From: an uncultured Fibrobacter sp.
GTDB lineage: Bacteria > Fibrobacterota > Fibrobacteria > Fibrobacterales > Fibrobacteraceae
NCBI RefSeq assembly: GCF_900316465.1
Contig: NZ_ONDD01000040.1
Location: 1-19,238 of the forward strand
Length of the DNA stretch: 19,238 nt
Reading direction: 5' to 3'
The notes beneath the pieces were generated by a model. It was not told where the DNA came from. It searched no databases and saw only the letters and a program-made list of their open reading frames with translations. The position numbers were made by a program, and so were the translations under genes. Below are positions 5,998 to 13,782 of the stretch, piece by piece (position 1 is the stretch's first letter; every line of letters starts with the position of its first letter).

Positions 5998-7200
5998 CTA
6001 TCGCCTTGAGCGTTTGGAGTCAAGTAAAATTATGGATTTTTTGCCTTGAACGCGGTGGCCGCGAATATCGATTTGCTTGCCGGTTGCGCTATTGGTGCGA
6101 ATAATGCCGTTGCGGGACTTTTTGATTGCAACGCTGTTGTCGCGGAGTACCACAGCGATGCTGTCGAGAATCGGGTTTCCGGTACCTTCTATATAGTCGT
6201 GCGAAACTTCCCACACCATGATGCCTGCGTAGCCGTTTTCCTTGACCCAACGGCTCTTGACTGCAGAAGAGTGCGGGTCCTCGAAGGTGACGTAGCCGGT
6301 GGATGATACGCCATAGGGCTCCACGGCGATACTGTCATAGAAATATTCCCAGTCGGTGTTCTTGACAATATCCTTGTAGGCGACTTGCTTTGCGGATCCT
6401 TTGGTAAAATCGGTTCCGGGACCTGTGGCACCCTTGAATTCGAAACCGAACGAGGGAATTCCGAAGACCATTTTTTCGGTAGGAACGCCGCGTTTTTTCC
6501 AGTAGTCGCGAGTTTCTTCCCACGACCAGGTGGTGTAACCTTCGTGGGGGTAAAGCGGTGAATCGAACATGGCTTTTTCATCCCAGTCGCCGGTCATGTC
6601 GTAGGTCATGAACCCGAACCAGTCCAGATTTTTCACGAGGACTTCGGGGGTGAACCATTTGCCGTAATAGGGCGAGCAGGGGAGTGCTGCCGAGAGCGTT
6701 TTGCCTTCGGGGAGCGCTTCGCGGAGCTCGGTGAGTAACTTGCTGTAGGCAATCGTGTCTGCTTCGGGCACGGGGTTGTATTCCCATTCCCAGTCCATGT
6801 CGAGACCGTCCAGGTTGTGGTCTGCAACGAATTTCACGAGGTTCTTGACGAACTTGCTGCGAAGGGCGTCATCCGATGCAACAGGCGCGAAATTTTCGCT
6901 CTGTCCGCCACCGCCGAGCGAAACAATCACCTTGGTGCCCACAGCGTGCGCAAGGGTTACCATGGAATCAAGTGCGCTCGGGTCTTCGGCGGCATCGCCT
7001 TTAAGCGAACCGTCCGTATTTGGCGTAATAAAACTCCACAGAACATGCGTGAGCTTTTCATAGGGCACTTTGTCTACCGTGTAGGCGGGCTTGTGCCATT
7101 TTCCCCAATCGGGGTAGTAGCCAATGAATAGGGGCTTGGCCCATGAGGCGCAAATTCCGAAAGTGATAAAAAATGCAATCCAGAGCTTGTTGCTTCTCAT
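5998..7200 (-). CDS. secreted glycoside hydrolase family 18 (chitinase-like)
   Basis: 400 residues; ATG at 7198-7200 with AGGAGA 6 nt upstream. A signal peptide ends near residue 21 (CASWA|KP). The GH18 barrel is clear: FIGYYPDWGKW (25-35) as strand 1, VIVSLGGGG (91-99) as the SxGG strand, and DGLDMDWEWE (131-140) as the DxxDxDxE active-site motif with Glu138 as catalytic acid. FGFMTYDM and GIMVWEVSHD follow as the strand 6 and strand 8 motifs. GH18 enzymes cleave beta-1,4-linked GlcNAc polymers or N-glycan cores by substrate-assisted catalysis. The compact size fits a single-domain enzyme, without carbohydrate-binding modules. A basic tail (GHRVQGKKSIILLDSKRSRR) follows the barrel. It is the first gene of a likely pair with the DUF4832-like gene. 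Chitin, peptidoglycan or glycoprotein glycans are all possible substrates. Confidence 0.9.
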   Translation of the reverse strand: MRSNKLWIAFFITFGICASWAKPLFIGYYPDWGKWHKPAYTVDKVPYEKLTHVLWSFITPNTDGSLKGDAAEDPSALDSMVTLAHAVGTKVIVSLGGGGQSENFAPVASDDALRSKFVKNLVKFVADHNLDGLDMDWEWEYNPVPEADTIAYSKLLTELREALPEGKTLSAALPCSPYYGKWFTPEVLVKNLDWFGFMTYDMTGDWDEKAMFDSPLYPHEGYTTWSWEETRDYWKKRGVPTEKMVFGIPSFGFEFKGATGPGTDFTKGSAKQVAYKDIVKNTDWEYFYDSIAVEPYGVSSTGYVTFEDPHSSAVKSRWVKENGYAGIMVWEVSHDYIEGTGNPILDSIAVVLRDNSVAIKKSRNGIIRTNSATGKQIDIRGHRVQGKKSIILLDSKRSRR

Positions 7201-7327
7201 AGGCTCTCCTAATGAATAATCGTCTATCCGTCTTTAAAATAATATTTTTTTGTGATTTTAGTCTAGTTAGGAGTGTTTCGTATTAGGATTCGTTACGCTG
7301 TAATCTAGGATTTAAACGCTAAGTTTC

Positions 7328-7333
7328 TATATT
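7328..7333 (+). promoter_or_regulatory. candidate -10 box (TATATT) of der
   Basis: CTATATTTACATTCG precedes the der ATG at 7342 and there is no Shine-Dalgarno sequence. A start 6-8 nt after the box would make the mRNA leaderless or nearly so. No convincing -35. Confidence 0.45.
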
Positions 7334-7341
7334 TACATTCG

Positions 7342-8784
7342 ATGAAATTACCTGTCGTATGTATAGTTGGACGCCCGAACGTGGGCAAGTCTTCTCTTTT
7401 TAACCGAATCTTGGGGCGTCGTGCCGCAGTCGTTTCTGACCGCGACGGCGTGACCCGCGATAGGCATTACCAGACGGCCAATTACAAGGGCCATGAATTT
7501 ACGGTGGTCGATACCGGTGGATTCTTGCCGGACGATTCCATCGATGTGCTCGCCGATAGCGTGCGCACCCAGATTTTTAACGCCGTCGAAGAGGCTGACT
7601 TGGTGCTCTTCATGGTCGATGTCCGCGTGGGCATTACCAAGCTCGACGAACAGTTTGCCCGCATGATTCGCAAACTCGACAAGAAGGTGATTCTTGTGGC
7701 GAACAAGAGCGAAAACGGTGTCGACCGTCAGGAAAGCTACGAGTTCCTCAAGCTTGGCTTTGGCCTCCCGCGTACCATCAGTGCGCTCACGGGCTATGCT
7801 TGCCTTTCGCTCATGGACGAAGTGGTTGCGGTGCTCCCGACGCCGGTGCGTGGTGAACGTCGCGAAGAACGCCCGATTCGCTTTGCCATTCTCGGCCGCC
7901 CCAATGCAGGCAAGAGCACTCTCTTGAACCGCTTGCTGAACGAAGACCGCGCCGTGGTGTCCGATATTCCGGGTACAACGCGCGATTCCATTGACTGCGA
8001 CTTTGCGGTCGATGGCGTCAAGTTCGTGGTGACTGATACGGCGGGCCTGCGCAAGAAGGCGAAGGTCGAAGACGAAGTTGAAATTTTCAGCAACATGCGT
8101 ACCCTCGAAAGTATCCGTCGATCCGACGTGTCGGTACTCATGGTGGACTGCACTCGCGGTCTCGAAGTCCAGGATTTCCGCATTATTACCGAAATCCGCA
8201 AGGCGGGCAAGGGCTTGGTGCTAGTGCTCAACAAGTGGGACATTTTCCCGGACAAGACCGAAAAGTCCTTTGACCACATGGTCAAGGAAATGCTCGAACG
8301 CGAGCCGATGCTTGAATACGTGCCGATTATTTCGGCGAGCGCCAAGGAAGGCCAGCGTGTAAACCGCATTGTGCAGGCTATTCAGACGGTGTATGCCAAC
8401 TGCCGTCGCGTCCTTGGCCGCGACCGTGTGGCAACCGCCTTTGCAAGCTTCTTGGAAAAGAATCCGGTGCCGAGCCAGAACGCCCGCGTGGTGCAACTGA
8501 CTCGCGCTTGCCAGATCATGGTGGAACCTCCCGTGATTGCGATCGAAACTCGCACGCCGGAACTGGTGGCCGATTCTTACAAGCGTTACTTGCTCAAACA
8601 GTTTTACGAAGAATTCCAGCTGCAGGGCGCACCCCTCCGCTTGAACTTCGACCAGAAATTAACCCTTAGAAAGGATGAAGATCTTGAACAGTTTACTGAG
8701 TCTTCCAATAGCGTACTTGCTGGGGTCAATCCCCAGCGCGATCTGGATCGCAAAAATCGCAAAGGGAAAGTCGTTCGACATTAG
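7342..8784 (+). CDS. der: ribosome-assembly GTPase Der (EngA)
   Basis: 480 residues with the double GTPase arrangement unique to Der. Domain 1 has G1 GRPNVGKS (10-17), G3 DTGG (57-60) and G4 NKSE (121-124). Domain 2 has G1 GRPNAGKS (185-192), G3 DTAG (232-235) and G4 NKWD (297-300). A C-terminal KH-like domain ends near GAPLRLNF (429-436). Der binds the 50S subunit and acts late in its maturation. The first G4 motif ends in Glu instead of the usual Asp, which may affect guanine recognition. The last 36 residues, a basic tail ending RKNRKGKVVRH, lie inside the plsY overlap and are not needed for the core fold. It is the first gene of the run der-plsY-gpsA, with no ribosome-binding site before its ATG. 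Confidence 0.97.
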   Translation: MKLPVVCIVGRPNVGKSSLFNRILGRRAAVVSDRDGVTRDRHYQTANYKGHEFTVVDTGGFLPDDSIDVLADSVRTQIFNAVEEADLVLFMVDVRVGITKLDEQFARMIRKLDKKVILVANKSENGVDRQESYEFLKLGFGLPRTISALTGYACLSLMDEVVAVLPTPVRGERREERPIRFAILGRPNAGKSTLLNRLLNEDRAVVSDIPGTTRDSIDCDFAVDGVKFVVTDTAGLRKKAKVEDEVEIFSNMRTLESIRRSDVSVLMVDCTRGLEVQDFRIITEIRKAGKGLVLVLNKWDIFPDKTEKSFDHMVKEMLEREPMLEYVPIISASAKEGQRVNRIVQAIQTVYANCRRVLGRDRVATAFASFLEKNPVPSQNARVVQLTRACQIMVEPPVIAIETRTPELVADSYKRYLLKQFYEEFQLQGAPLRLNFDQKLTLRKDEDLEQFTESSNSVLAGVNPQRDLDRKNRKGKVVRH

Positions 8785-9352
8785 AGATTACGGCTCCAAG
8801 AATGCGGGCCTCACCAATACATTCCGCGTGCTCGGCTGGAAACCCGCGCTCCCGGTAGTGTTCATGGACTTGATCAAGGGTATCCTTGGTCCGTGGATTG
8901 CTATTAAGATGTGCGATGCTCAGGTGGCCGCCGGTGGCGCAGACTACTCCCATTGGGTACCGCTTGTTGCAGGCCTTTTGGTGATTCTGGGACACAGCTT
9001 TACTTGCTTTGCCGGTTTCCGCGGCGGTAAGGGCGTGCTCGCCGCTTTGGGCGTGTTCTTGGCCCTTTGCCCGATTACGGCGCTTAGCGCTTTTGGTGTT
9101 TGGATTATCCTTACTTTTTCGACCAAGTATGTGTCTGTGGGTAGCATTGGCGCCTGCGTGGCGCTTGGTGTGTTTGCGGTAATGGGCTACCTCAAGTTGC
9201 CGTTCCCGCCTGACGACATTAACCTTGGCCTGATGATTACGTGCCTTATTGTGGCTGTTTTCGTGATTGTGAAGCACAAATCCAACATTAAGCGCCTTAT
9301 GAACGGCACTGAAAACGGTTTTGGCAGCAAACGCAAGACTCCCAAGGCGTAA
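8675..9352 (+). CDS. plsY: glycerol-3-phosphate acyltransferase PlsY
   Basis: 225 residues, an integral membrane enzyme that transfers acyl from acyl-phosphate to glycerol-3-phosphate, giving lysophosphatidic acid. The family motifs are present: GSIPSA (17-22), GSKNAGLTN (40-48) and GHSFTCFAGFRGGKG (106-120). Several hydrophobic segments are seen, as expected for a membrane acyltransferase. The gene begins 110 nt before the end of der, in the +1 frame. The ATG at 8675 has AAAGG touching it; a TTG at 8684 with AGGA about 10 nt upstream is an alternative that would keep the first membrane helix and SIPS motif. Even then the overlap exceeds 100 nt. Together with gpsA next door it covers supply and first acylation of the phospholipid backbone. 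Confidence 0.95.
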   Translation: MKILNSLLSLPIAYLLGSIPSAIWIAKIAKGKSFDIRDYGSKNAGLTNTFRVLGWKPALPVVFMDLIKGILGPWIAIKMCDAQVAAGGADYSHWVPLVAGLLVILGHSFTCFAGFRGGKGVLAALGVFLALCPITALSAFGVWIILTFSTKYVSVGSIGACVALGVFAVMGYLKLPFPPDDINLGLMITCLIVAVFVIVKHKSNIKRLMNGTENGFGSKRKTPKA

Positions 9353-9394
9353 TTATTGTAGATTATAGGAAAAAGTGATAGGCGAGGATTTATT

Positions 9395-10426
9395 ATGAAG
9401 GTTACAGTTTTAGGAACTGGTGGTTGGGGCTTGTCCCTTGGCCAGGTGGTGTACGAAAACAAGAACGATGTGATGTTCTGGACCAATTCCCAGGCCGAAG
9501 TGGACCTGCTTTCGACAGAACACCAGTACAAGGATAAACTCCCTGGCGTTATTTTCCCGGCTGATTTTAAGTATACGACTGATATGAACGCAGCCCTCGA
9601 AGGTTGCGAAATGGTTTTGATTGTGGTGCCGAGCCAGTTTATGGGCGGTGTCGCAAAGAATCTTGGCAAGTGGACTCCGGCCAAGGGTAAGGAACCGGTT
9701 GTGGTTTGCGCTACGAAGGGTATTCTCGAAGGCACGAACCAGCTCATGAGCGAAGTCTTGCTCGAAAACGTTCCTTGGCTCACCGAAGACAAGATGGTTG
9801 CTTTCAGCGGTCCGTCTCATGCCGAAGAAGTCAGTCGCCACATTCTGACAGCCATTGTCTCTGCTTGCGTGAACGAAGAATCCGCCAAGCTCGTGCAGAA
9901 GACCATGAGCTGCTCTTATCTGCGCGTTTACACCTCCACTGACATTGTGGGCGTAGAACTTTGCGGTTCCGTGAAGAACGTGATTGCCATTGCATCCGGC
10001 GTGCTCTACGGCCTCGAAGCCGGTGGCAAGTACAAGATTGGCGACAACACTCGTGCTGCCATTCTCACTCGCGGTCAGGCAGAAATGTGCCGCCTCGGTA
10101 AGGCCCTCGGCGCAAAGCCCGAAACGTTTGCTGGCCTTGCTGGCATGGGCGACTTGATTGTGACTTGCCTTTCTCAGCATAGCCGTAACCGCTATGTGGG
10201 CGAACACATCGGTAAGGGCGAAACCATCGAACAGGTCCTCGGCGGCATGAAGATGGTGGCCGAAGGCGTTCCGACTTGCAAGAGCACCAAGGCTCTCGCC
10301 GACAAGCTCGGTGTCGAAATGCCGATCGTGAATGCCGTTCACGCCCTCCTTTTCGAAGGCAAGAACGTGGACGATGTCATCAAGGAAATGTGGGGTCGCG
10401 AACTCAAGACGGAAGTCTGGGAGTAA
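9395..10426 (+). CDS. gpsA: NAD(P)-dependent glycerol-3-phosphate dehydrogenase GpsA
   Basis: 343 residues. It reduces dihydroxyacetone phosphate to sn-glycerol-3-phosphate, the substrate of the PlsY encoded just upstream. A Rossmann fold opens with VLGTGGWG (5-12). Further family features are CATKGI with Lys108, FSGPSHAEEV (137-146), the catalytic lysine in GSVKNV (Lys194), GDNTRAAILTRG (216-227) and AGMGDLIVTC followed by SRNR. Length is typical. GAGG-like GCGAGGA lies about 8 nt before the ATG, 42 nt after plsY, so it is likely in the same operon. Its stop is 1 nt from the stop of the convergent gene, with no terminator between. Confidence 0.97.
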   Translation: MKVTVLGTGGWGLSLGQVVYENKNDVMFWTNSQAEVDLLSTEHQYKDKLPGVIFPADFKYTTDMNAALEGCEMVLIVVPSQFMGGVAKNLGKWTPAKGKEPVVVCATKGILEGTNQLMSEVLLENVPWLTEDKMVAFSGPSHAEEVSRHILTAIVSACVNEESAKLVQKTMSCSYLRVYTSTDIVGVELCGSVKNVIAIASGVLYGLEAGGKYKIGDNTRAAILTRGQAEMCRLGKALGAKPETFAGLAGMGDLIVTCLSQHSRNRYVGEHIGKGETIEQVLGGMKMVAEGVPTCKSTKALADKLGVEMPIVNAVHALLFEGKNVDDVIKEMWGRELKTEVWE

Positions 10427-10427
10427 T

Positions 10428-11894
10428 CTAGAATCTCACTGTAATTCCTAAGTGGGTCGCAAATCCGTTACGGAATGCGGCCCCTTTTTCTGTTTCAAGG
10501 TCGCCGGATTTTTTCTTGGATTCCTGCTGCTCGCTGGATTTCTTGGAATCAGAAGAGCCTCCTTTACCGGAGCCTCCCTGACCTGAATTGCTGTTGCCGG
10601 AATCGGCCTTATCGTCGGGCAAGAATTCCTTGTAGCTGATGTACACCGGAATCAATTGCGCAATGCCGTAATCCAGGGCTATCGAGATTCTTCCTTCGCG
10701 GCGAAGCTCTAACCCGAGTGATGCGACACCACCTGCGCTCTTGAGTTCTCGCGTGTAGATTTCGTGCTGTTCGTTGTAAGTCACCAAGATTAGTGTCTCG
10801 ATTTTCTTGTCAATATCAAGGGTGCCGCTAGCGTAATAAGCTTCGATTCCTGCATTGGGGTTGATGGAATACTTTTTCCCGAAATGCCACTGGTAAAAAG
10901 CCCCGCCGAAGATTCCGCTTGCGTCAAGGTCGGCGTTAATCCGGAACAGCTTCTGTAAAAAGCTAAACGACAGCGATTTCAAGACCGAGGTGGGGAGCGC
11001 CCTATTGGGTGCAAGCGATTCGTAAAAGCGGTCTTCGTTGGCGCTTAGTTTGCCTGTAAGGAGGGCGTAATTCAAGTTCGTATTCAGACTGCCGTACTGC
11101 CATCCAGCCTGAATCAAGTGTAGCCTTGCTTCAACCGGAAGGTACATAAAGCGTTTGCGGCTTTCTTCTTGCTGAAAAATCCCGTACAGGCGAGCGTTGG
11201 CATCGGCAAAAGAATAACCGAGTTGCAAATGATTCTTGCCGAGGGTTGTTCCGTATTCCCCATGCACTAAAAGAACGTTAATCGAATCTCTGACATAGTA
11301 TTCTTTGTGCGGGTTTCTAGGCGATGACTGCAGGTAAGTTCCCGATACTCCAAAATGGTGAATTCCCGGATTGAATTCTGCCGATAGGTTGCGGTAGAAC
11401 AGGTGTGATTCCCAACTTACTGAAATTTCGGGAACGATACTGCTGTAGTCTTCCGAGAACCACGTGATGTTTCCTAAATCAATGACTCCGCGGCCAATAC
11501 TTGTTCCGACGCGAAACAGCGAGTCGGAACGGTGTACGGCAAGTGTTGATTTGATAAAGGGCAAACTGCTGACATCGACACCGAGGGTGATGTACTTGAA
11601 TCTGCTTTCAAAGCCGACGCTTGCAATATCTAGACTGTTGAGACCCTTGGCGTCCCAATGGTCTTTCTTTTCGCTATAGCGTCCTTGATAGGTGATATGG
11701 CGCAGGTCTCCGTAGACTTTCAGGTTTTCGGCTTCAAAGGAATCGTGGACGCCGCATTGCCTTGCCGAAAATTGCTTGTCGCTCATGTGCAACAAGAATA
11801 ATCCGCTGCAATCGGCGAACCCTGCATTACTGAAAGAATGGGCCGCAATGTTTGCGACCCCAATTAAAAACAGTATTTTAACTGAAAACTTCAC
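10428..11894 (-). CDS. predicted outer-membrane beta-barrel protein
   Basis: 488 residues. The start is a GTG at 11892-11894, 8 nt after the stop of the upstream lipoprotein gene and without a clear ribosome-binding site, so translation is probably coupled. A signal peptide covers about 1-23. The remainder alternates short amphipathic strands and turns and ends GFATHLGITVRF, with the C-terminal Phe typical of barrels inserted by BamA. A hydrophilic low-complexity segment (about 428-470, rich in Ser, Gly, Lys, Asp) sits between what look like the last two strands, probably an exposed loop. No enzyme motif is seen. It may be a surface or transport partner of the lipoprotein encoded before it. 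Family not recognised. Confidence 0.7.
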   Translation of the reverse strand: MKFSVKILFLIGVANIAAHSFSNAGFADCSGLFLLHMSDKQFSARQCGVHDSFEAENLKVYGDLRHITYQGRYSEKKDHWDAKGLNSLDIASVGFESRFKYITLGVDVSSLPFIKSTLAVHRSDSLFRVGTSIGRGVIDLGNITWFSEDYSSIVPEISVSWESHLFYRNLSAEFNPGIHHFGVSGTYLQSSPRNPHKEYYVRDSINVLLVHGEYGTTLGKNHLQLGYSFADANARLYGIFQQEESRKRFMYLPVEARLHLIQAGWQYGSLNTNLNYALLTGKLSANEDRFYESLAPNRALPTSVLKSLSFSFLQKLFRINADLDASGIFGGAFYQWHFGKKYSINPNAGIEAYYASGTLDIDKKIETLILVTYNEQHEIYTRELKSAGGVASLGLELRREGRISIALDYGIAQLIPVYISYKEFLPDDKADSGNSNSGQGGSGKGGSSDSKKSSEQQESKKKSGDLETEKGAAFRNGFATHLGITVRF

Positions 11895-11902
11895 GGATTG
11901 TT

Positions 11903-13717
11903 TTAGTCAACGAATTCCCAGACGTCTTCATCGTAGTCATCATCATCTTCTTCTGTTTCGGTAATGATGACATTCCAGAACTTTTCAGCCGTCATGCCGG
12001 GGAACACTCCACCAAAAGTAAAGTCCGGGAAGTAGATGAGTTTGCTCAATTCGCGGGCGGTGTAGTCCTTGATGACATTGCCTTCAAGGTAGCCGTTGTC
12101 GAGGCCTTGCAGAGAAATGGTCTTTTTGCCGCTGGCGTCGGTGAAATAGAAGTAGTTTTCGGACTGGTACTGGTAAGCCGTCGCGAACTTAGAAACTCCG
12201 TTTTCAACCTTGCAGACATCGGAACTCAGCTTTACTGGCGAAGGAACAAATTCTAGATCGTTGCTTCTGTAAGAGCGTTCAGAAATGGCGAAGGATACAG
12301 TACAGTTGCTGATGGTAGTTGCGTAGCAGTTATAGTAGTAGTCGTTTGCATCTTCGATGTCCATGCAAACTTCGGGTACTGCCGGAATGTCTTCGTCGTA
12401 CCAGGAATAACGGGTGCTTACCCAAGCGTAGAAGTCCTTGAGAGCCATGGTCTTTGAAAGTTCACTCTTGATTGCAACACCGAGTTCATGTTCTGCGTAA
12501 GACTTGTAGGTCAAAACGTTTGCCCAACCATAACCCTGGTCCGGCTTGAACCATACAGAGGGGTCGTTGACATGGTGGTACGGCAGATATTCCTGGAAAC
12601 CGTCGGTGATTTCGAAGAACTTCGCAATATTGATGGTAACCTTGGAACCTTGCGGCAGTGTGACTTCGACGCCGGTGCGGAGTCCCTGGCGGTAGTATTC
12701 GAGGGAGTCAATTGCCTTCTGGAAATCCTTGACGCTTACGTCAGACATTTCGCCATCGCCTACAATGTAGGGGTCGTTCATCTGGGTCGTGGTGCCGAGC
12801 TTGGATTCGTCGATACCGTATTGCAGGCCGAGTTCCACGTAAGAAATGGCGCTGTCCAGCAAGTTCGGAATGTTCTTGTAGCTAGGCTTCCAGTTGTCGT
12901 AAATGGTCGTGAAAGAGCTCTTCTTGCTCAAGAGGCTTTCGACTTGACGCATGGTGACCTTGGAGGTTTCGTATTCGCTGTATTCCTCCAAGTCATTCAT
13001 CCAGTCGTAGTTGCCGTTTTCCGAGAAATCGATGTTCATGCTGGCGCCGAGCGTAAGGGCTGCCTTTGCAACAAACAGGCCTGCAAGTGCCGGAGCAAAT
13101 TCGCCACGGTCCAGTTCAAAGGTGCGGTCCTTGTAAGTGTACTTGCAAGTAAAGTCCTTGTTGTTGACAATGTTTCGCATGTAGATGATTGCAGAATCCA
13201 AGGAGGGGATTGCCTCTGCCATGGCGGTTTGGGCGACACTTGTAAGGAGCTTGCCGTCGGCGGTAATGAGGAGCCTGTTGTAATCCTTGACATTCATGTC
13301 GACAAGGTCGTTCTTGTTGCTCACGGTGTCGATGAAACCCTTGATTTCCTTGTTATTCACGAGGTCGGTCACGATTCCGAGGGCGTAGCCGAGCTGGGCT
13401 TCGCAGCTGGTGGGGTATTTGTCGAGAACGGCTTTGAAGGTGGACTTGGTCTGGGCGCTAATCACCTGTGCATTATGGAAATCACCTTCACCCAAATCCT
13501 GCAGAATGTCTACGATGCTTGCCTTTGCCGATTCAAGCTGGGCCTGGGCGTCGGCATCGTTCAATTCATGGCAACCGGAAACATTGAAACTAGGGGTGTC
13601 GGGAGTATCTGCTGCCGGGCTAGAGGGCTTGTCGTCGTTAGAACCACTGCTGCCGCAGCCAGCCAAAAGGGACATGGCGCCAAATGCGCAGACAAAAAGT
13701 TTATTTGAAAATCCCAT
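11903..13717 (-). CDS. large lipoprotein of unknown function
   Basis: 604 residues. ATG at 13715-13717 with GGAGGA 8 nt upstream. The signal peptide ends in lipobox LLAGC with Cys21, followed by a Gly/Ser/Pro linker (22-44). The first half (about 50-370) is mostly helical, with TPR-like spacing, as in SCEAQLGYALGIVTDLVNN. It includes repeated ...LDSAI-Y- helices at about 170-180 and 285-295. The second half is more beta-rich, with several cysteines in a Tyr/Asp-rich stretch (about 445-470). It ends in a strongly acidic tail (EEDDDDYDEDVWEFVD). The beta-barrel gene follows 8 nt later, so the two products are probably made together and may act together at the outer membrane. No recognised domain. 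Confidence 0.75.
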   Translation of the reverse strand: MGFSNKLFVCAFGAMSLLAGCGSSGSNDDKPSSPAADTPDTPSFNVSGCHELNDADAQAQLESAKASIVDILQDLGEGDFHNAQVISAQTKSTFKAVLDKYPTSCEAQLGYALGIVTDLVNNKEIKGFIDTVSNKNDLVDMNVKDYNRLLITADGKLLTSVAQTAMAEAIPSLDSAIIYMRNIVNNKDFTCKYTYKDRTFELDRGEFAPALAGLFVAKAALTLGASMNIDFSENGNYDWMNDLEEYSEYETSKVTMRQVESLLSKKSSFTTIYDNWKPSYKNIPNLLDSAISYVELGLQYGIDESKLGTTTQMNDPYIVGDGEMSDVSVKDFQKAIDSLEYYRQGLRTGVEVTLPQGSKVTINIAKFFEITDGFQEYLPYHHVNDPSVWFKPDQGYGWANVLTYKSYAEHELGVAIKSELSKTMALKDFYAWVSTRYSWYDEDIPAVPEVCMDIEDANDYYYNCYATTISNCTVSFAISERSYRSNDLEFVPSPVKLSSDVCKVENGVSKFATAYQYQSENYFYFTDASGKKTISLQGLDNGYLEGNVIKDYTARELSKLIYFPDFTFGGVFPGMTAEKFWNVIITETEEDDDDYDEDVWEFVD

Positions 13718-13782
13718 GAATGTGTTCCTCCATTTTGTTTATTCAATAAGATAATAAAAAAAACAGAAGATGTAAAGAAATT

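Noticed and set aside
9410..10342. 310-codon open frame on the minus strand
   Set aside because: Antisense to gpsA, whose motifs are unmistakable.
12488..13708. 406-codon open frame on the plus strand
   Set aside because: It is antisense to the large lipoprotein gene, which has a lipobox and good ribosome site. The antisense product has no recognisable domain, and the frame is open because of the codon bias of the real gene.
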